Assembly: GCA_902799685.1 (NCBI GenBank)
Contig: CADCBO010000013.1
Span: 1-64,000 of the forward strand
Direction of reading: 5' to 3'
Length of the DNA stretch: 64,000 nucleotides
From: an uncultured Bacteroidales bacterium
GTDB lineage: Bacteria > Bacteroidota > Bacteroidia > Bacteroidales > Bacteroidaceae
Shown here: in pieces, positions 25,224-33,158 of the stretch
Layout of the letters: every line of letters begins with the position of its first letter
Position numbering within the stretch: position 1 is the first letter of the stretch
The notes under the pieces: model-generated
Seen by the model: only the letters and a program-made list of their open reading frames with translations
Databases searched by the model: none
What the model was told of the DNA's origin: nothing
Translations under genes and position numbers: made by a program

Positions 25224-26359
25224 ATGAGAAAGTTTAGATTATTTGCCGTAATGGCAGTGAGCGCACTGCTCGTAACATCATGCAATAGTAAAGCCCAGAA
25301 CGGCTTTGAGATCAAACGCGGAGTAAACGTGAGCCATTGGCTGAGCCAGTCGCAGGCCCGGGGCCAGGCGCGCGCAAACCACATCAAGGAAACCACATCA
25401 AGGAGCAGGACATGATCCGGATCAAGGAACTCGGATTCGACCACATCCGCCTGCCCATAGACGAAGTCCAGTTCTGGGACGAGCAGGGCAACCGCCTGGA
25501 CGAGGCCTGGCAGCTGCTCACCAACGCCCTGGAGTGGTGCTGCAAGTACAACCTGCGCGTCATAGTAGACCTCCACACCCTAAGGTCACACAACTTTGTG
25601 CTGCAGGAAGGCCAGAAAAACGCTCTATATGAGGATCCCGCCGAGCTCCAGAAACTCATAGAGATGTGGAACCAGTTATCGGCCCAGATGAAAAGATTCC
25701 CCGTAGATATGGTGGCATACGAGTTCATGAACGAGCCTGTGGCCGATGACCCCGAGCAGTGGAACCAGGTGGTAGAGAAGGTGCACGCCGCCTTGCGCAA
25801 GCTGGAGCCCGACCGCAAGCTGGTTATCGGCTCCAACCGCTGGCAGAGCGTAGGAACGTTCAAGGACCTGCGCATACCCAAGGACGACAAAAACATCATA
25901 CTGAGCTTCCACTACTACAACCCCATGTTCGTAACCCACTACCGCGCATCATGGACTGATGTTGGCCGATTCACAGGCACCGTAACCTACCCCGGCCAGC
26001 TCATATCCAACCAGGACTACGAGCAGGCATCGGAACAGGTCCAGAAGATAATACATGAAAATGAAGGCCTTACCCAGTGGAACCGCGACCGCATCAGGAA
26101 CGATATGGCCGATGCCATCAAACTGGCCAAGGACCTGGGTCTGCAGCTATTCTGCGGAGAATGGGGAGCCTACCAGCGCACCCCCAGAGACCTGGCCTAC
26201 GCCTGGATGAAAGACATGATCTCAATCTTTGACGAATGTAACATAGCCTGGACCGTCTGGTGCTACGACGCCGACTTCGGTTTCTGGGACCAGCGCACCC
26301 ACGACTACAAGGACAAGCCCATGTATGAGATCCTCACCTCCGGCAAAGCCCTGAAGTGA
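25224..26359 (+). pseudogene. GH5 endoglucanase-like lipoprotein, frameshifted
   Basis: Family 5 glycoside hydrolase, about 370 residues when the frame is repaired. Lipoprotein signal (LLVTSC), RGVNVSHWLSQ, then RLPIDEVQFW, YEFMNEPV with the acid/base Glu, and CGEWGAYQR with the nucleophile Glu. The frame breaks at a perfect 14-bp tandem duplication (AAACCACATCAAGG at 25376-25389 and 25390-25403). Removing one copy joins ARANHIKE to QDMIRIKELGF, the expected family sequence. As it stands, translation stops at 25415. It follows the damaged GH16 gene, so the pair looks like a decayed glucan-degradation unit. Confidence 0.88.
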
Positions 26360-26401
26360 CCGCCACTAATTTCACATTTGCAGAAAACAACCTTTTCCAT
26401 T

Positions 26402-26815
26402 ATGAAGAAGATCTGGAAGATAATATTGATTTCTGTTGTGGCGGCGGGAATTCTTGCTGCCACATGTCCCGGCAAGCAGCGCCACACTGACGCGATAGTC
26501 GGGTATATAAGCAAAGAGCTGCAAAAGCAAGCTAACAATTTAGTAAAGGAGTATGAGAAACTGCACAATAACAATAGTATGCCCGATAAGGGTAAACAGG
26601 CGTTATCAAAACTGGAGGAATCATTGATAGATCAGATCAAACCTGCCATCAACAAAGTTCTTGTTGTAAAAAACTATGGTCTTTTCAGTTTAGGTTGCCT
26701 TGAGAATGAGACTGATGGAACAACCAGAGTAACTACAGGTATTCTTGGAATGATTATCCCCAGCAAGAGTGGACTCAAGACCGATTACAATCTGAACATA
26801 AACGGTAGCAGATAA
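26402..26815 (+). CDS. Small secreted or membrane-anchored protein (possibly DUF4359)
   Basis: 138 residues from ATG 26402, chosen because the signal segment MKKIWKIILISVVAAGILAA starts there. After it CPGKQRHTDAIVGYI is reminiscent of DUF4359 proteins (P-x-x-x-x-H-x-x-A). The rest is a helical linker and a beta-rich tail ending GLKTDYNLNINGSR. Function unknown; it lies just upstream of a TSCPD gene on the same strand. Confidence 0.6.
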   Translation: MKKIWKIILISVVAAGILAATCPGKQRHTDAIVGYISKELQKQANNLVKEYEKLHNNNSMPDKGKQALSKLEESLIDQIKPAINKVLVVKNYGLFSLGCLENETDGTTRVTTGILGMIIPSKSGLKTDYNLNINGSR

Positions 26816-26816
26816 T

Positions 26817-27071
26817 ATGAAACACATACAATATCAGACAGAGGGAACCTGCTCCCTACTCATAGACGTAGTAGCCGATGACAACGACATAATCCAGCAG
26901 GTAGCATTCCTGGGCGGATGCAACGGCAACCTGCAAGGCATCAGCCGCCTGGTAACCGGCCAAAAGATTGATGACGTAATATCCCGCCTTAACGGCATAG
27001 ACTGCGGCGGCAAAGGCACCTCCTGCCCCGACCAGCTCTGCCGCGCCTTGGAGCAACTGAAAGAAGCATGA
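26817..27071 (+). CDS. TSCPD domain protein (TIGR03905 family)
   Basis: 84 residues with the family features GTCSLLIDVVADDNDIIQQVAFLGGCNGNL and the signature GTSCPDQLCRAL near the end. The same domain appears in the zinc-binding tail of class II ribonucleotide reductases; the stand-alone form is of unknown function. Its ATG follows the previous stop by 1 base. The TGA stop is the first three bases of a family A palindromic repeat. Confidence 0.85.
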   Translation: MKHIQYQTEGTCSLLIDVVADDNDIIQQVAFLGGCNGNLQGISRLVTGQKIDDVISRLNGIDCGGKGTSCPDQLCRALEQLKEA

Positions 27072-27098
27072 CACAATGAGGACAGTCCTTAATGTGCC
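27069..27098. repeat. Family A palindromic repeat at TSCPD stop
   Basis: TGACACAATGAGGACAGTCC then TTAATGTGCC. Core AGGACAGTCCT is palindromic, and the outer arms GACACA/TGTGcC are nearly so. Marks the boundary with the AT-rich region that follows. Confidence 0.6.
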
Positions 27099-27167
27099 CT
27101 GGAATTCATAGCGATTTAAGCAAAAAAGCACAAGAATAAACAATAGATTTTTGCAGATCAATAGTTT

Positions 27168-27971
27168 ATGAGAATTCCAAATCTAACAAACCCAATTGAG
27201 TTCAAAAACGCTCATAGTATTGTCGTTTCTGGTGACATTCACGGTGATTTCACCAAACTAGTTTTCAAATGTTGCATTAAATATGAAATGAAAGACACTC
27301 TGATAATTGTGGCAGGAGATTGCGGTTTCGGATTCGAGCGTCCAGGTCATTACGAAAACATTTACAGACGTTGTTGTAGTCGGCTTACAAAAAACAACAA
27401 CTGGATAGTCTTTATTCGTGGAAATCATGATAACCCTGCTTACTTCAACTATCAACCTATCAAACATTCCAGATAGATGACAATTCCAGACTATACCATA
27501 CTTAAAGCGTGCGGTCATACCATTCTCTGTGTAGGCGGTGCCATCTCCGTTGACAGGACATACCGAAAGAACAGCAAATATTACCACGAGAATCAGCAAC
27601 CTGATTCAATGGATCCAAATGTTTATTGGACAAACGAGTCACCTATATTCGATCAGGATTCTTTAGATATAATTGATAAACAATGTGCTATTGACACAGT
27701 TATTACGCACACATCTCCATCTTTCTGCGAAAAGAATTCACACATAGGATTATCAGACTGGGCCGAAAGAGACGACACCCTACTAGACGATGTTAAGCAA
27801 GAACGGACAGTTATGGATAATCTGTTAGGTTATCTATACTCAAGAAACCATCCGCTATCTTACTGGTATTATGGCCACTTCCATCAAAGTTGGTTCAGTG
27901 AAATTGACGGAGTAAAGTTCAACTTGCTGGATTGCATGGAACTTAGAGAAATACCATCAAAAGAGCAATGA
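27168..27971 (+). pseudogene. Metallophosphoesterase with in-frame nonsense codon
   Basis: Calcineurin-like phosphoesterase. The first part (27168-27476) has the metal motifs GDIHGDF, GDCGFG and RGNHDNP. The second part (27477-27971), in the same frame, has ITHTSPSFC and GHFHQSW. A single TAG at 27474-27476 separates them (HSR, stop, MTIPDYTILK). One base change from TGG (Trp) would explain it, giving 267 residues when read through. The region is AT-rich relative to the upstream genes. Translation could restart at the ATG that follows the TAG, but the two halves of the metal site would then be separate chains. Confidence 0.8.
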
Positions 27972-28008
27972 CATTTACATAACACATAGAAATACATTAC
28001 ATTGTTTA

Positions 28009-28026
28009 CCCCTCGAATTCGAGGGG
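28009..28026. repeat. 18-bp perfect palindrome
   Basis: CCCCTCGAATTCGAGGGG, in the gap between the phosphoesterase and the MazG gene. No T-tract follows on the plus strand, so a protein-binding or bidirectional stop role is possible. Confidence 0.6.
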
Positions 28027-28105
28027 GTTAAAACAGAAGCAGGTCTAAAAGCTTTCACATTGTCCCGACACGTTGGATTGAATCTAATATCTATATGAAG
28101 ATTCT

Positions 28106-28137
28106 TTTGTAATATCCATGCTTTTTATATAAGTTTG
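28106..28137 (+). promoter_or_regulatory. Promoter of the MazG / nuclease-helicase operon
   Basis: TTTG (28106-28109), 20 bases, then TAAGTTTG (28130-28137): good match to the Bacteroidetes consensus. Confidence 0.65.
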
Positions 28138-28155
28138 TAGTACATAAAAAGGAGT

Positions 28156-28174
28156 CTATTTAAGTCTTAAATAG
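28156..28174. promoter_or_regulatory. Operator-like perfect palindrome before MazG
   Basis: CTATTTAAG T CTTAAATAG, 9-bp perfect arms around one base. It lies downstream of the promoter and 6 bases before the ATG, where a bound repressor or an RNA hairpin would block expression of both genes. Confidence 0.55.
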
Positions 28175-28180
28175 TAAGCA

Positions 28181-28510
28181 ATGAGCGATTTGGAGGAATT
28201 ACGCAAAGCAATAGTAAAGTTCACTCAAGAGCGTGATTGGGACCAGTTTCATAATGGCAAAGACTTAGCCCTTGCCCTATCTATTGAAGCAGCCGAACTA
28301 AATGAAGCATTTCTTTGGAAAGACGCCAAGGATGTGAATGTGGAGAAAGTTAAAGAAGAATTAGCCGATATCGTCAACTATGCCATACTTATTGCCGACA
28401 AATACGATCTTGACATAAAGCAGATTGTCTTGGATAAAATTAGACGAAATGCAGAGAAATATCCTGTAGATAAAGCTTATGGTAGTGCAAAAAAATACAA
28501 TGAGCTATGA
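28181..28510 (+). CDS. MazG-like nucleotide pyrophosphohydrolase
   Basis: 109 residues of the all-alpha NTP pyrophosphatase family (MazG / RS21-C6 type). Metal-binding acidic pattern EAAELNEAFLW (EExxE-like) and KEELADIVNYAILIADKYDLD are clear, as is the terminal RRNAEKYPVDKA. It hydrolyses NTPs or dNTPs to the monophosphate and pyrophosphate. The stop overlaps the start of the next gene (ATGA at 28507-28510), implying translational coupling. With the nuclease-helicase it forms a two-gene cassette; nucleotide removal would fit an antiviral role. Confidence 0.88.
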   Translation: MSDLEELRKAIVKFTQERDWDQFHNGKDLALALSIEAAELNEAFLWKDAKDVNVEKVKEELADIVNYAILIADKYDLDIKQIVLDKIRRNAEKYPVDKAYGSAKKYNEL

Positions 28511-30987
28511 ATACAAGAAGAGTAGTTTATAACGAATCGCAAAATCAATTTATCCAAGACGTTGATTCTTATGCTTTTCTTGGTAAAATGATAGCCAAGG
28601 CACATGATTTAGACCTGAAAGTCTCATCTTCAGAACAAGTTTCATGGATAAATAATGCCCCAAAGATAAAAGAACTACTCCAAGAAAGCGGAATAAAAGA
28701 TTCATATGTAACTTTTGAATACCTAGTGCCCTACCGCAATAGTCGCATAGACTGTATGATATATGGCAGCGATGCCAGTGACTATGGAAATGTGGTTCAT
28801 ATAGAACTAAAACAATGGAGCAACAACTCTGTTAAGCCAGATAATGTTGATGCAAACTTTCATGTAAAAGAAGATGGCGTAGATGATGAAGATGAAAACT
28901 ATAAGGTTCATGCCTTAACGGGTGGCTCATACGAACTAAAGCCTCATCCATCACAACAAGTTCGTGGTTATGATAATTATCTGACAGGCTTTATTGAAGT
29001 ATTAAGCACAAAAGAAATCGGCATAAAGGGTATGGCATATTGCTACAATTATTACCACCACCCTCCCAAAAAGAATACACCCACTGTATTATATGACGAT
29101 AAATACCAGAATTTATTGAAGGAATACAGGACGTATTCTAAAGACGAACTAAGAGAGATTGCCAATGAAATAAAAGAAAAACTATGTCACGGCAACGGAT
29201 TCAGTGTCTTCAATAAAATGATGACATCCAGTATCCGCAATTCAAAGAAACTGCTTGAGGCTGCCTCCAAGATGGTCGAAGAGGGTAATTATGAATATTT
29301 CTCTTTGATTGACGAACAGATAACAGCAAAAAACTCCATTATGGATGCAATCAGAAAGATGGAGCGAAAGAAAAAGAGCGTAATCATTGTTAAAGGAGGA
29401 CCTGGAACCGGAAAAACAGTAATTGCTCTTAGCATTCTGGCAGAGTTGGCTTCTGACAAGAAAAAGCAATATAATATTCATTACGCAACCAAATCCAAGC
29501 CTTTATTAGAAGGAGTGCGTCATCAATTAAAGCCTGACGCAAGACCCTTATTCTCAAATGTATTACAATTCATTCCCGCAAACTTCAATTCAAATGACCT
29601 TGATGTGCTTTTGGTAGATGAGGCTCACCGAATAACGCTGAGTCCCAACCATCAATACACAAAGCCGGAGAATCGAACAAACATGACTATGGTGGATACC
29701 TTGATAAATTGCGCAAAGGTTACGGTATTCTTTATTGACGATAAGCAAGCTATTCGGTCTCAAGAAATCGGATCCACTGCAATGATTAGAAATGCTGCAT
29801 CCAATTTTGGGGCCAGCATATATGAAACAGAACTGTATTCGCAGTTTCGTTGCAATGGTTCAGATAATTACCTTAATTGGTTGGACCAAATAATGTACAA
29901 TAAGCAAATAACCTCACACTTTAAGAGTGAGGAGTTTGACTTCAAAATCTTTGACAATCCGCAGGATCTCTACGATGCCATAAAAGAACAGAATGACAAA
30001 GACGGCCAGACAGCACGTCTTTGTGCAGGTTTCTGCTGGCCTTGGTCGGATAAGACCGATGAAAATGGAGACCTGTTGAAAGAAGTAAAAATAGGATCAT
30101 TCGCTATGCCCTGGGAAACCAAAGACACAATAAAACCCAGACCTAAAGGATATGTTCAATGGTATGAATGGGCTTATAAACCAGAAGGAATAAAGCAGGT
30201 AGGTTGTATATATACAGCACAAGGCTTTGAATTCGATTACATAGGAGTAATTGTTGGAAAAGACCTAAGATATGACAAGAATACAGGAGTTTTATATACT
30301 GACATTAATGCCACGAAAGATCCCACACTGAAGAGGTCAAAAGAGGGTTTTGACGATTACGTAAGAAACATTTATCGTGTTTTAATGTCGAGAGGAATGA
30401 AAGGTTGTTACGTCTACTTTTGTGACAATGATGTAGCAGAATACTTCCAACAAATGATGTTGCCTATACCAGAGAAAGAGAAAACCACGCAAAAAGCTTT
30501 GGTTATACCAATGGTGTCTCAAGAGGAACAGTACATTTCACACCTCCCCGTATACACAATTAAAGCCGCTTGCGGTTATTTTGAGGATAACAGCATTATT
30601 CCTGAAAATGAAGAAGAAGGATGGGTAGATATTCGTGAGTATGGCATTAAAGCAAATAGGAACATGTTTGTAGTTCATGCTGCAGGAGATTCCATGCTAC
30701 CCAAGATAAAAGACGGAGATTTATGTGTATTTGAACTATATGGTCCCAATAACGCAGGTTCCCGTAATGGTGAGATTGTTCTAACCGAATGTCCTTCTAA
30801 AGATACAGACACGGATTGCCATTATACTATCAAAAAGTACCATAGTGAGTATGTCCAAAATGAAGAAGGCACATTGGAACACAGCAAAATAGAACTCATT
30901 CCGCTAAACAAAGATTATGATGTGATTGAACTTGACGGAGAAACAAGTTACAGAACTATTGGAGTGTTGAAGTGCGTAATAAGTTGA
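28507..30987 (+). CDS. Nuclease-like / DUF2075 helicase / S24 autopeptidase fusion
   Basis: 826 residues with three parts. (1) N-terminal PD-(D/E)XK-like region: D82 in RIDCMIYG, and E100 and K102 in HIELKQW. (2) DUF2075/Schlafen-type superfamily 1 helicase: Walker A GGPGTGKT (297-304), DEAHR (371-375), GCIYTAQGFEFD and RNIYRVLMSRGMKG. (3) C-terminal LexA/UmuD-like S24 domain: cleavage-site-like AACG (C689-G690), catalytic-Ser-like S729 in AGDSML, and a Lys at 776 in YTIKKY, matching the UmuD arrangement. No helix-turn-helix is seen. RecA-stimulated self-cleavage that releases or activates the helicase-nuclease is a reasonable inference. Function unproven; an antiphage role is likely from architecture and the MazG partner. 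Confidence 0.85.
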   Translation: MNTRRVVYNESQNQFIQDVDSYAFLGKMIAKAHDLDLKVSSSEQVSWINNAPKIKELLQESGIKDSYVTFEYLVPYRNSRIDCMIYGSDASDYGNVVHIELKQWSNNSVKPDNVDANFHVKEDGVDDEDENYKVHALTGGSYELKPHPSQQVRGYDNYLTGFIEVLSTKEIGIKGMAYCYNYYHHPPKKNTPTVLYDDKYQNLLKEYRTYSKDELREIANEIKEKLCHGNGFSVFNKMMTSSIRNSKKLLEAASKMVEEGNYEYFSLIDEQITAKNSIMDAIRKMERKKKSVIIVKGGPGTGKTVIALSILAELASDKKKQYNIHYATKSKPLLEGVRHQLKPDARPLFSNVLQFIPANFNSNDLDVLLVDEAHRITLSPNHQYTKPENRTNMTMVDTLINCAKVTVFFIDDKQAIRSQEIGSTAMIRNAASNFGASIYETELYSQFRCNGSDNYLNWLDQIMYNKQITSHFKSEEFDFKIFDNPQDLYDAIKEQNDKDGQTARLCAGFCWPWSDKTDENGDLLKEVKIGSFAMPWETKDTIKPRPKGYVQWYEWAYKPEGIKQVGCIYTAQGFEFDYIGVIVGKDLRYDKNTGVLYTDINATKDPTLKRSKEGFDDYVRNIYRVLMSRGMKGCYVYFCDNDVAEYFQQMMLPIPEKEKTTQKALVIPMVSQEEQYISHLPVYTIKAACGYFEDNSIIPENEEEGWVDIREYGIKANRNMFVVHAAGDSMLPKIKDGDLCVFELYGPNNAGSRNGEIVLTECPSKDTDTDCHYTIKKYHSEYVQNEEGTLEHSKIELIPLNKDYDVIELDGETSYRTIGVLKCVIS

Positions 30988-31011
30988 AGGGTTCTATATA
31001 ATACGTAATGC

Positions 31012-31359
31012 ATGAGTAGCAAGTATAAATTCTCATTCTCTGTAACCGAGATTACAGGTCAGTATGGGAACAAATATCCCCTACTCACTGCCAATGAGTA
31101 TCCCTGGATGAACTGTCAAGTTATCCCTACGCCTCCAGACCGTAAGGATGAGATAATGGCGGAACTGAAGAAACGTGAGGAGTATGTGGTATATGCTAAG
31201 GACCGGACTGATTTCTGCGTAATTCAGGCTGGAGGTGGTACTCCTGAGCATCCTACCATTGAGATTACAGAAAATAACTGGGAGGAAGTGGATAAAGCGC
31301 TCTGTGATTGTATGCAGGCTGCTGCTGACTTTTGGGCCAAACATCATCCAACTGCATAA
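31012..31359 (+). CDS. Hypothetical protein
   Basis: 115 residues, soluble and mixed alpha/beta, with MSSKYKFSFSVTEITGQYGNKYPLL at the start and a helical C terminus ending DFWAKHHPTA. I do not recognise a family. It follows the helicase gene by 24 bases on the same strand, but composition is closer to the chromosomal average. No signal peptide. Confidence 0.55.
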   Translation: MSSKYKFSFSVTEITGQYGNKYPLLTANEYPWMNCQVIPTPPDRKDEIMAELKKREEYVVYAKDRTDFCVIQAGGGTPEHPTIEITENNWEEVDKALCDCMQAAADFWAKHHPTA

Positions 31360-31381
31360 TAATATACCAACACTTTGAGCT

Positions 31382-31591
31382 ATGGCAAAGAAGGAAAACA
31401 AGCTGAAACTTGGGATAAGAGTAATACTCGGCATCGGGTGTTTAGCCCTTTGGCTTATATGTGTATATGCGCAGATTAGAGAGGATTTGGGTATTGCCCA
31501 TCAAAAACAAGTTCCTTATAGGTTTATGGACTCTCTGGGGCCTAAACCTTATTTCTTGCCAAGGACCTTTAAGAAGGACGCGGGAAGATAG
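31382..31591 (+). CDS. Short single-span membrane protein (uncertain)
   Basis: 69 residues with a lysine-rich start (MAKKENKLKLG) and one clear hydrophobic helix (IRVILGIGCLALWLICVYA). The last 14 codons overlap the end of the convergent gene at 31549, which suggests the frame has lost its own stop or is not real beyond the helix. No family recognised. Confidence 0.4.
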   Translation: MAKKENKLKLGIRVILGIGCLALWLICVYAQIREDLGIAHQKQVPYRFMDSLGPKPYFLPRTFKKDAGR

Positions 31592-31938
31592 ATGTTGGCA
31601 AGGGACTGGGCATCGGCAAAGAAGGGCGCTATTTCATGGGGCGTGTAGCCTGCTATTCCGCAGCCTATGGGAGTGACCAGGAAGGTGAGTTCCTGATGCT
31701 GCCGGGCAAAGCCAATGAAGCGCTGGACGGCTTGTCTTGTGCTATCCAGACCTTCCATTGTGGGAATGGCGTAGGATTGGCCTTGGAGGCCCTCGCCGTT
31801 ACCCCACTCCGCTCCGAAATGGTCCAGCGCATATCGGGCGGCACCTCCGGCGTGGTGGCCGAAGTGGTTGGAACCAAAGACAAAGATCTGCCCGGGCTGC
31901 AGGGTACTGATATGTTCTGGGGTTATTCGCTCATTCAT
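31549..31938 (-). CDS. A1S_2505-type phage non-structural protein family
   Basis: 129 residues from the ATG at 31936-31938 (MNERITPEH). This start was chosen over one 16 codons upstream because a -7 box TATCTTTG (31964-31971, minus strand) fits a short leader. Segments GQIFVFGSNHFGHHAGGAARYAL and FLVTPIGCGIAGYTPHEIAPFF suggest a nucleotide-sugar or macro-like fold seen in small phage and chromosomal proteins. Function unknown. Not part of an obvious operon; a family B repeat lies just upstream. Confidence 0.7.
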   Translation of the reverse strand: MNERITPEHISTLQPGQIFVFGSNHFGHHAGGAARYALDHFGAEWGNGEGLQGQSYAIPTMEGLDSTRQAVQRFIGFARQHQELTFLVTPIGCGIAGYTPHEIAPFFADAQSLANIYLPASFLKVLGKK

Positions 31939-31980
31939 ATTGGTTGTTATTAGGTTCCAGACACAAAGATACGTTTTTTT

Positions 31981-32027
31981 GTGCAATTGGGGTCTGACCC
32001 CTTTTGCACGTTTTTGCTATATTTGCA
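31981..32027. repeat. Family B palindromic repeat with promoter-like tail (left copy)
   Basis: GTGCAATTGGGGTCTGACCC then CTTTTGCAC, followed by TTTTTGCTATATTTGCA, which includes the -7 box TATATTTG at 32018-32025. All but one of its 47 bases recur at 33032-33078 in the same orientation. Confidence 0.8.
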
Positions 32028-32051
32028 GGGGTCACAAAAGGGACCATTGAT

Positions 32052-32357
32052 ATGTCACTACCCAAGTTCATAATAACAAGAGCCGGAGTCCTGCGCCTGG
32101 GAATGGTCAATCAGCATAAGGACCTGCTGCTGCCGGATGACGATTGCATCGGCGGCGGGTATTATCAGTTTGACTTTACCTGTAACCGCATGATTCTGGA
32201 CCGGGCGTCATATGACTTTGGGATTCCTCGCTGGCATTTGCTTGAAACGCTTAAGGTCCCGACCGATTATCGTGGACTGCGAATAGTCTACAAATATGAC
32301 GATGATTTCCATGATGACTTCCAGGTAAGTGATGAACTGAAAATTGAGTATTACTAG
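32052..32357 (+). CDS. Hypothetical protein
   Basis: 101 residues from ATG 32052 (MSLPKFIITRAGVLRLGMVNQ), placed after the TATATTTG box at 32018; the longer frame would begin inside the repeat. Acidic, beta-rich, with GGGYYQFDF and a C-terminal KYDDDFHDDFQVSDEL. No family recognised. It is followed after 2 bases by the AlkZ-related gene, so the two form a small operon bracketed by near-identical 47-bp repeats. Confidence 0.6.
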   Translation: MSLPKFIITRAGVLRLGMVNQHKDLLLPDDDCIGGGYYQFDFTCNRMILDRASYDFGIPRWHLLETLKVPTDYRGLRIVYKYDDDFHDDFQVSDELKIEYY

Positions 32358-32359
32358 AT

Positions 32360-33028
32360 ATGCAAATAGGTCAGATTCATAACAGCGCAGAGTTGATTGA
32401 ACTGATTGACAGAATTGGTTTTCTGCCACTGCTGGACTGCGGTATCAGAGGGTTCTGCGCCGAGGATTTGGTCGATGAGGACTGCCGCTACGTGGTGTTT
32501 GCCGATGGCGGTTGGGACTGGCCTCTGTGGAAATGGAAGGGCGAGATCATTACTGAGGGTGGCCACGTGTACGGCAAATTCTTTGGCGGAAAGGCGGGAT
32601 TTATAAGCCGCGAGTGGTGGCCGGATTTGTGCAACTATCGCCGCAGCGTGCATCCAAAGCCCCAGGAGGACAGCATCGAGGAAACCATATTGATGATCCT
32701 GAACGAGCACGGCAGCCTGATTACGCGTGAACTGCGCGCATTGTGCGGTTTTGACGGCCCCAAGATGCGGAGCCGGTTTGACAGCTATGTCACACGACTT
32801 CAGATGGCCACGCGCATAGTGACCGAGGATTTCGTCTATCCGCACGACCGTCACGGCCAAGAATACGGCTGGGGCTGGTCCCTACTCACCACCCCCGAGC
32901 AACTGTATGGTCGCGATGAATTCCGATGCACCCGCACTCCCCAAGAATCACTGGAGCGCATCACCAAGCATCTGCACAAAATCTGCCCCACCGCCCAGAC
33001 AAACCAGATACAAAAGCTCATCAAGTAA
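32360..33028 (+). CDS. AlkZ-related winged-helix protein
   Basis: 222 residues. The N-terminal part has ADGGWDWPLWKWKGEII and GGKAGFISREWWPDL; a winged-helix-like segment follows (IEETILMILNEHGSLITRELRALCGF), then EYGWGWSLLTTPEQLYG. This resembles proteins annotated as AlkZ-related, distant from the crosslink-repair DNA glycosylase YcaQ/AlkZ. Catalytic function is not established. Co-directional with the preceding hypothetical gene. Confidence 0.6.
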   Translation: MQIGQIHNSAELIELIDRIGFLPLLDCGIRGFCAEDLVDEDCRYVVFADGGWDWPLWKWKGEIITEGGHVYGKFFGGKAGFISREWWPDLCNYRRSVHPKPQEDSIEETILMILNEHGSLITRELRALCGFDGPKMRSRFDSYVTRLQMATRIVTEDFVYPHDRHGQEYGWGWSLLTTPEQLYGRDEFRCTRTPQESLERITKHLHKICPTAQTNQIQKLIK

Positions 33029-33031
33029 AAC

Positions 33032-33078
33032 GTGCAATTGGGGTCTGACCCCTTTTGCACATTTTTGCTATATTTGCA
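33032..33078. repeat. Family B palindromic repeat with promoter-like tail (right copy)
   Basis: Same 47-base unit as at 31981-32027 with one difference. TATATTTG at 33069-33076 may drive the lipoprotein gene at 33159. Confidence 0.8.
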
Positions 33079-33158
33079 TGGAACACGTATGTCGCAACCT
33101 AAGTAATAACAACCGTATTTTTGAAAGATTTGGTAAAACGGACAGTATATAGAGATAT

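Noticed and set aside
27474..27476. Stop-codon reassignment (TAG read as an amino acid)
   Set aside because: Other genes here use TAG as a normal stop (for example nspC at 4219) and no further in-frame TAG is seen in conserved genes.
31549..31938. Prophage, suggested by the phage-type family name
   Set aside because: No capsid, terminase, portal, integrase or lysis gene is nearby; the family is also common on chromosomes.
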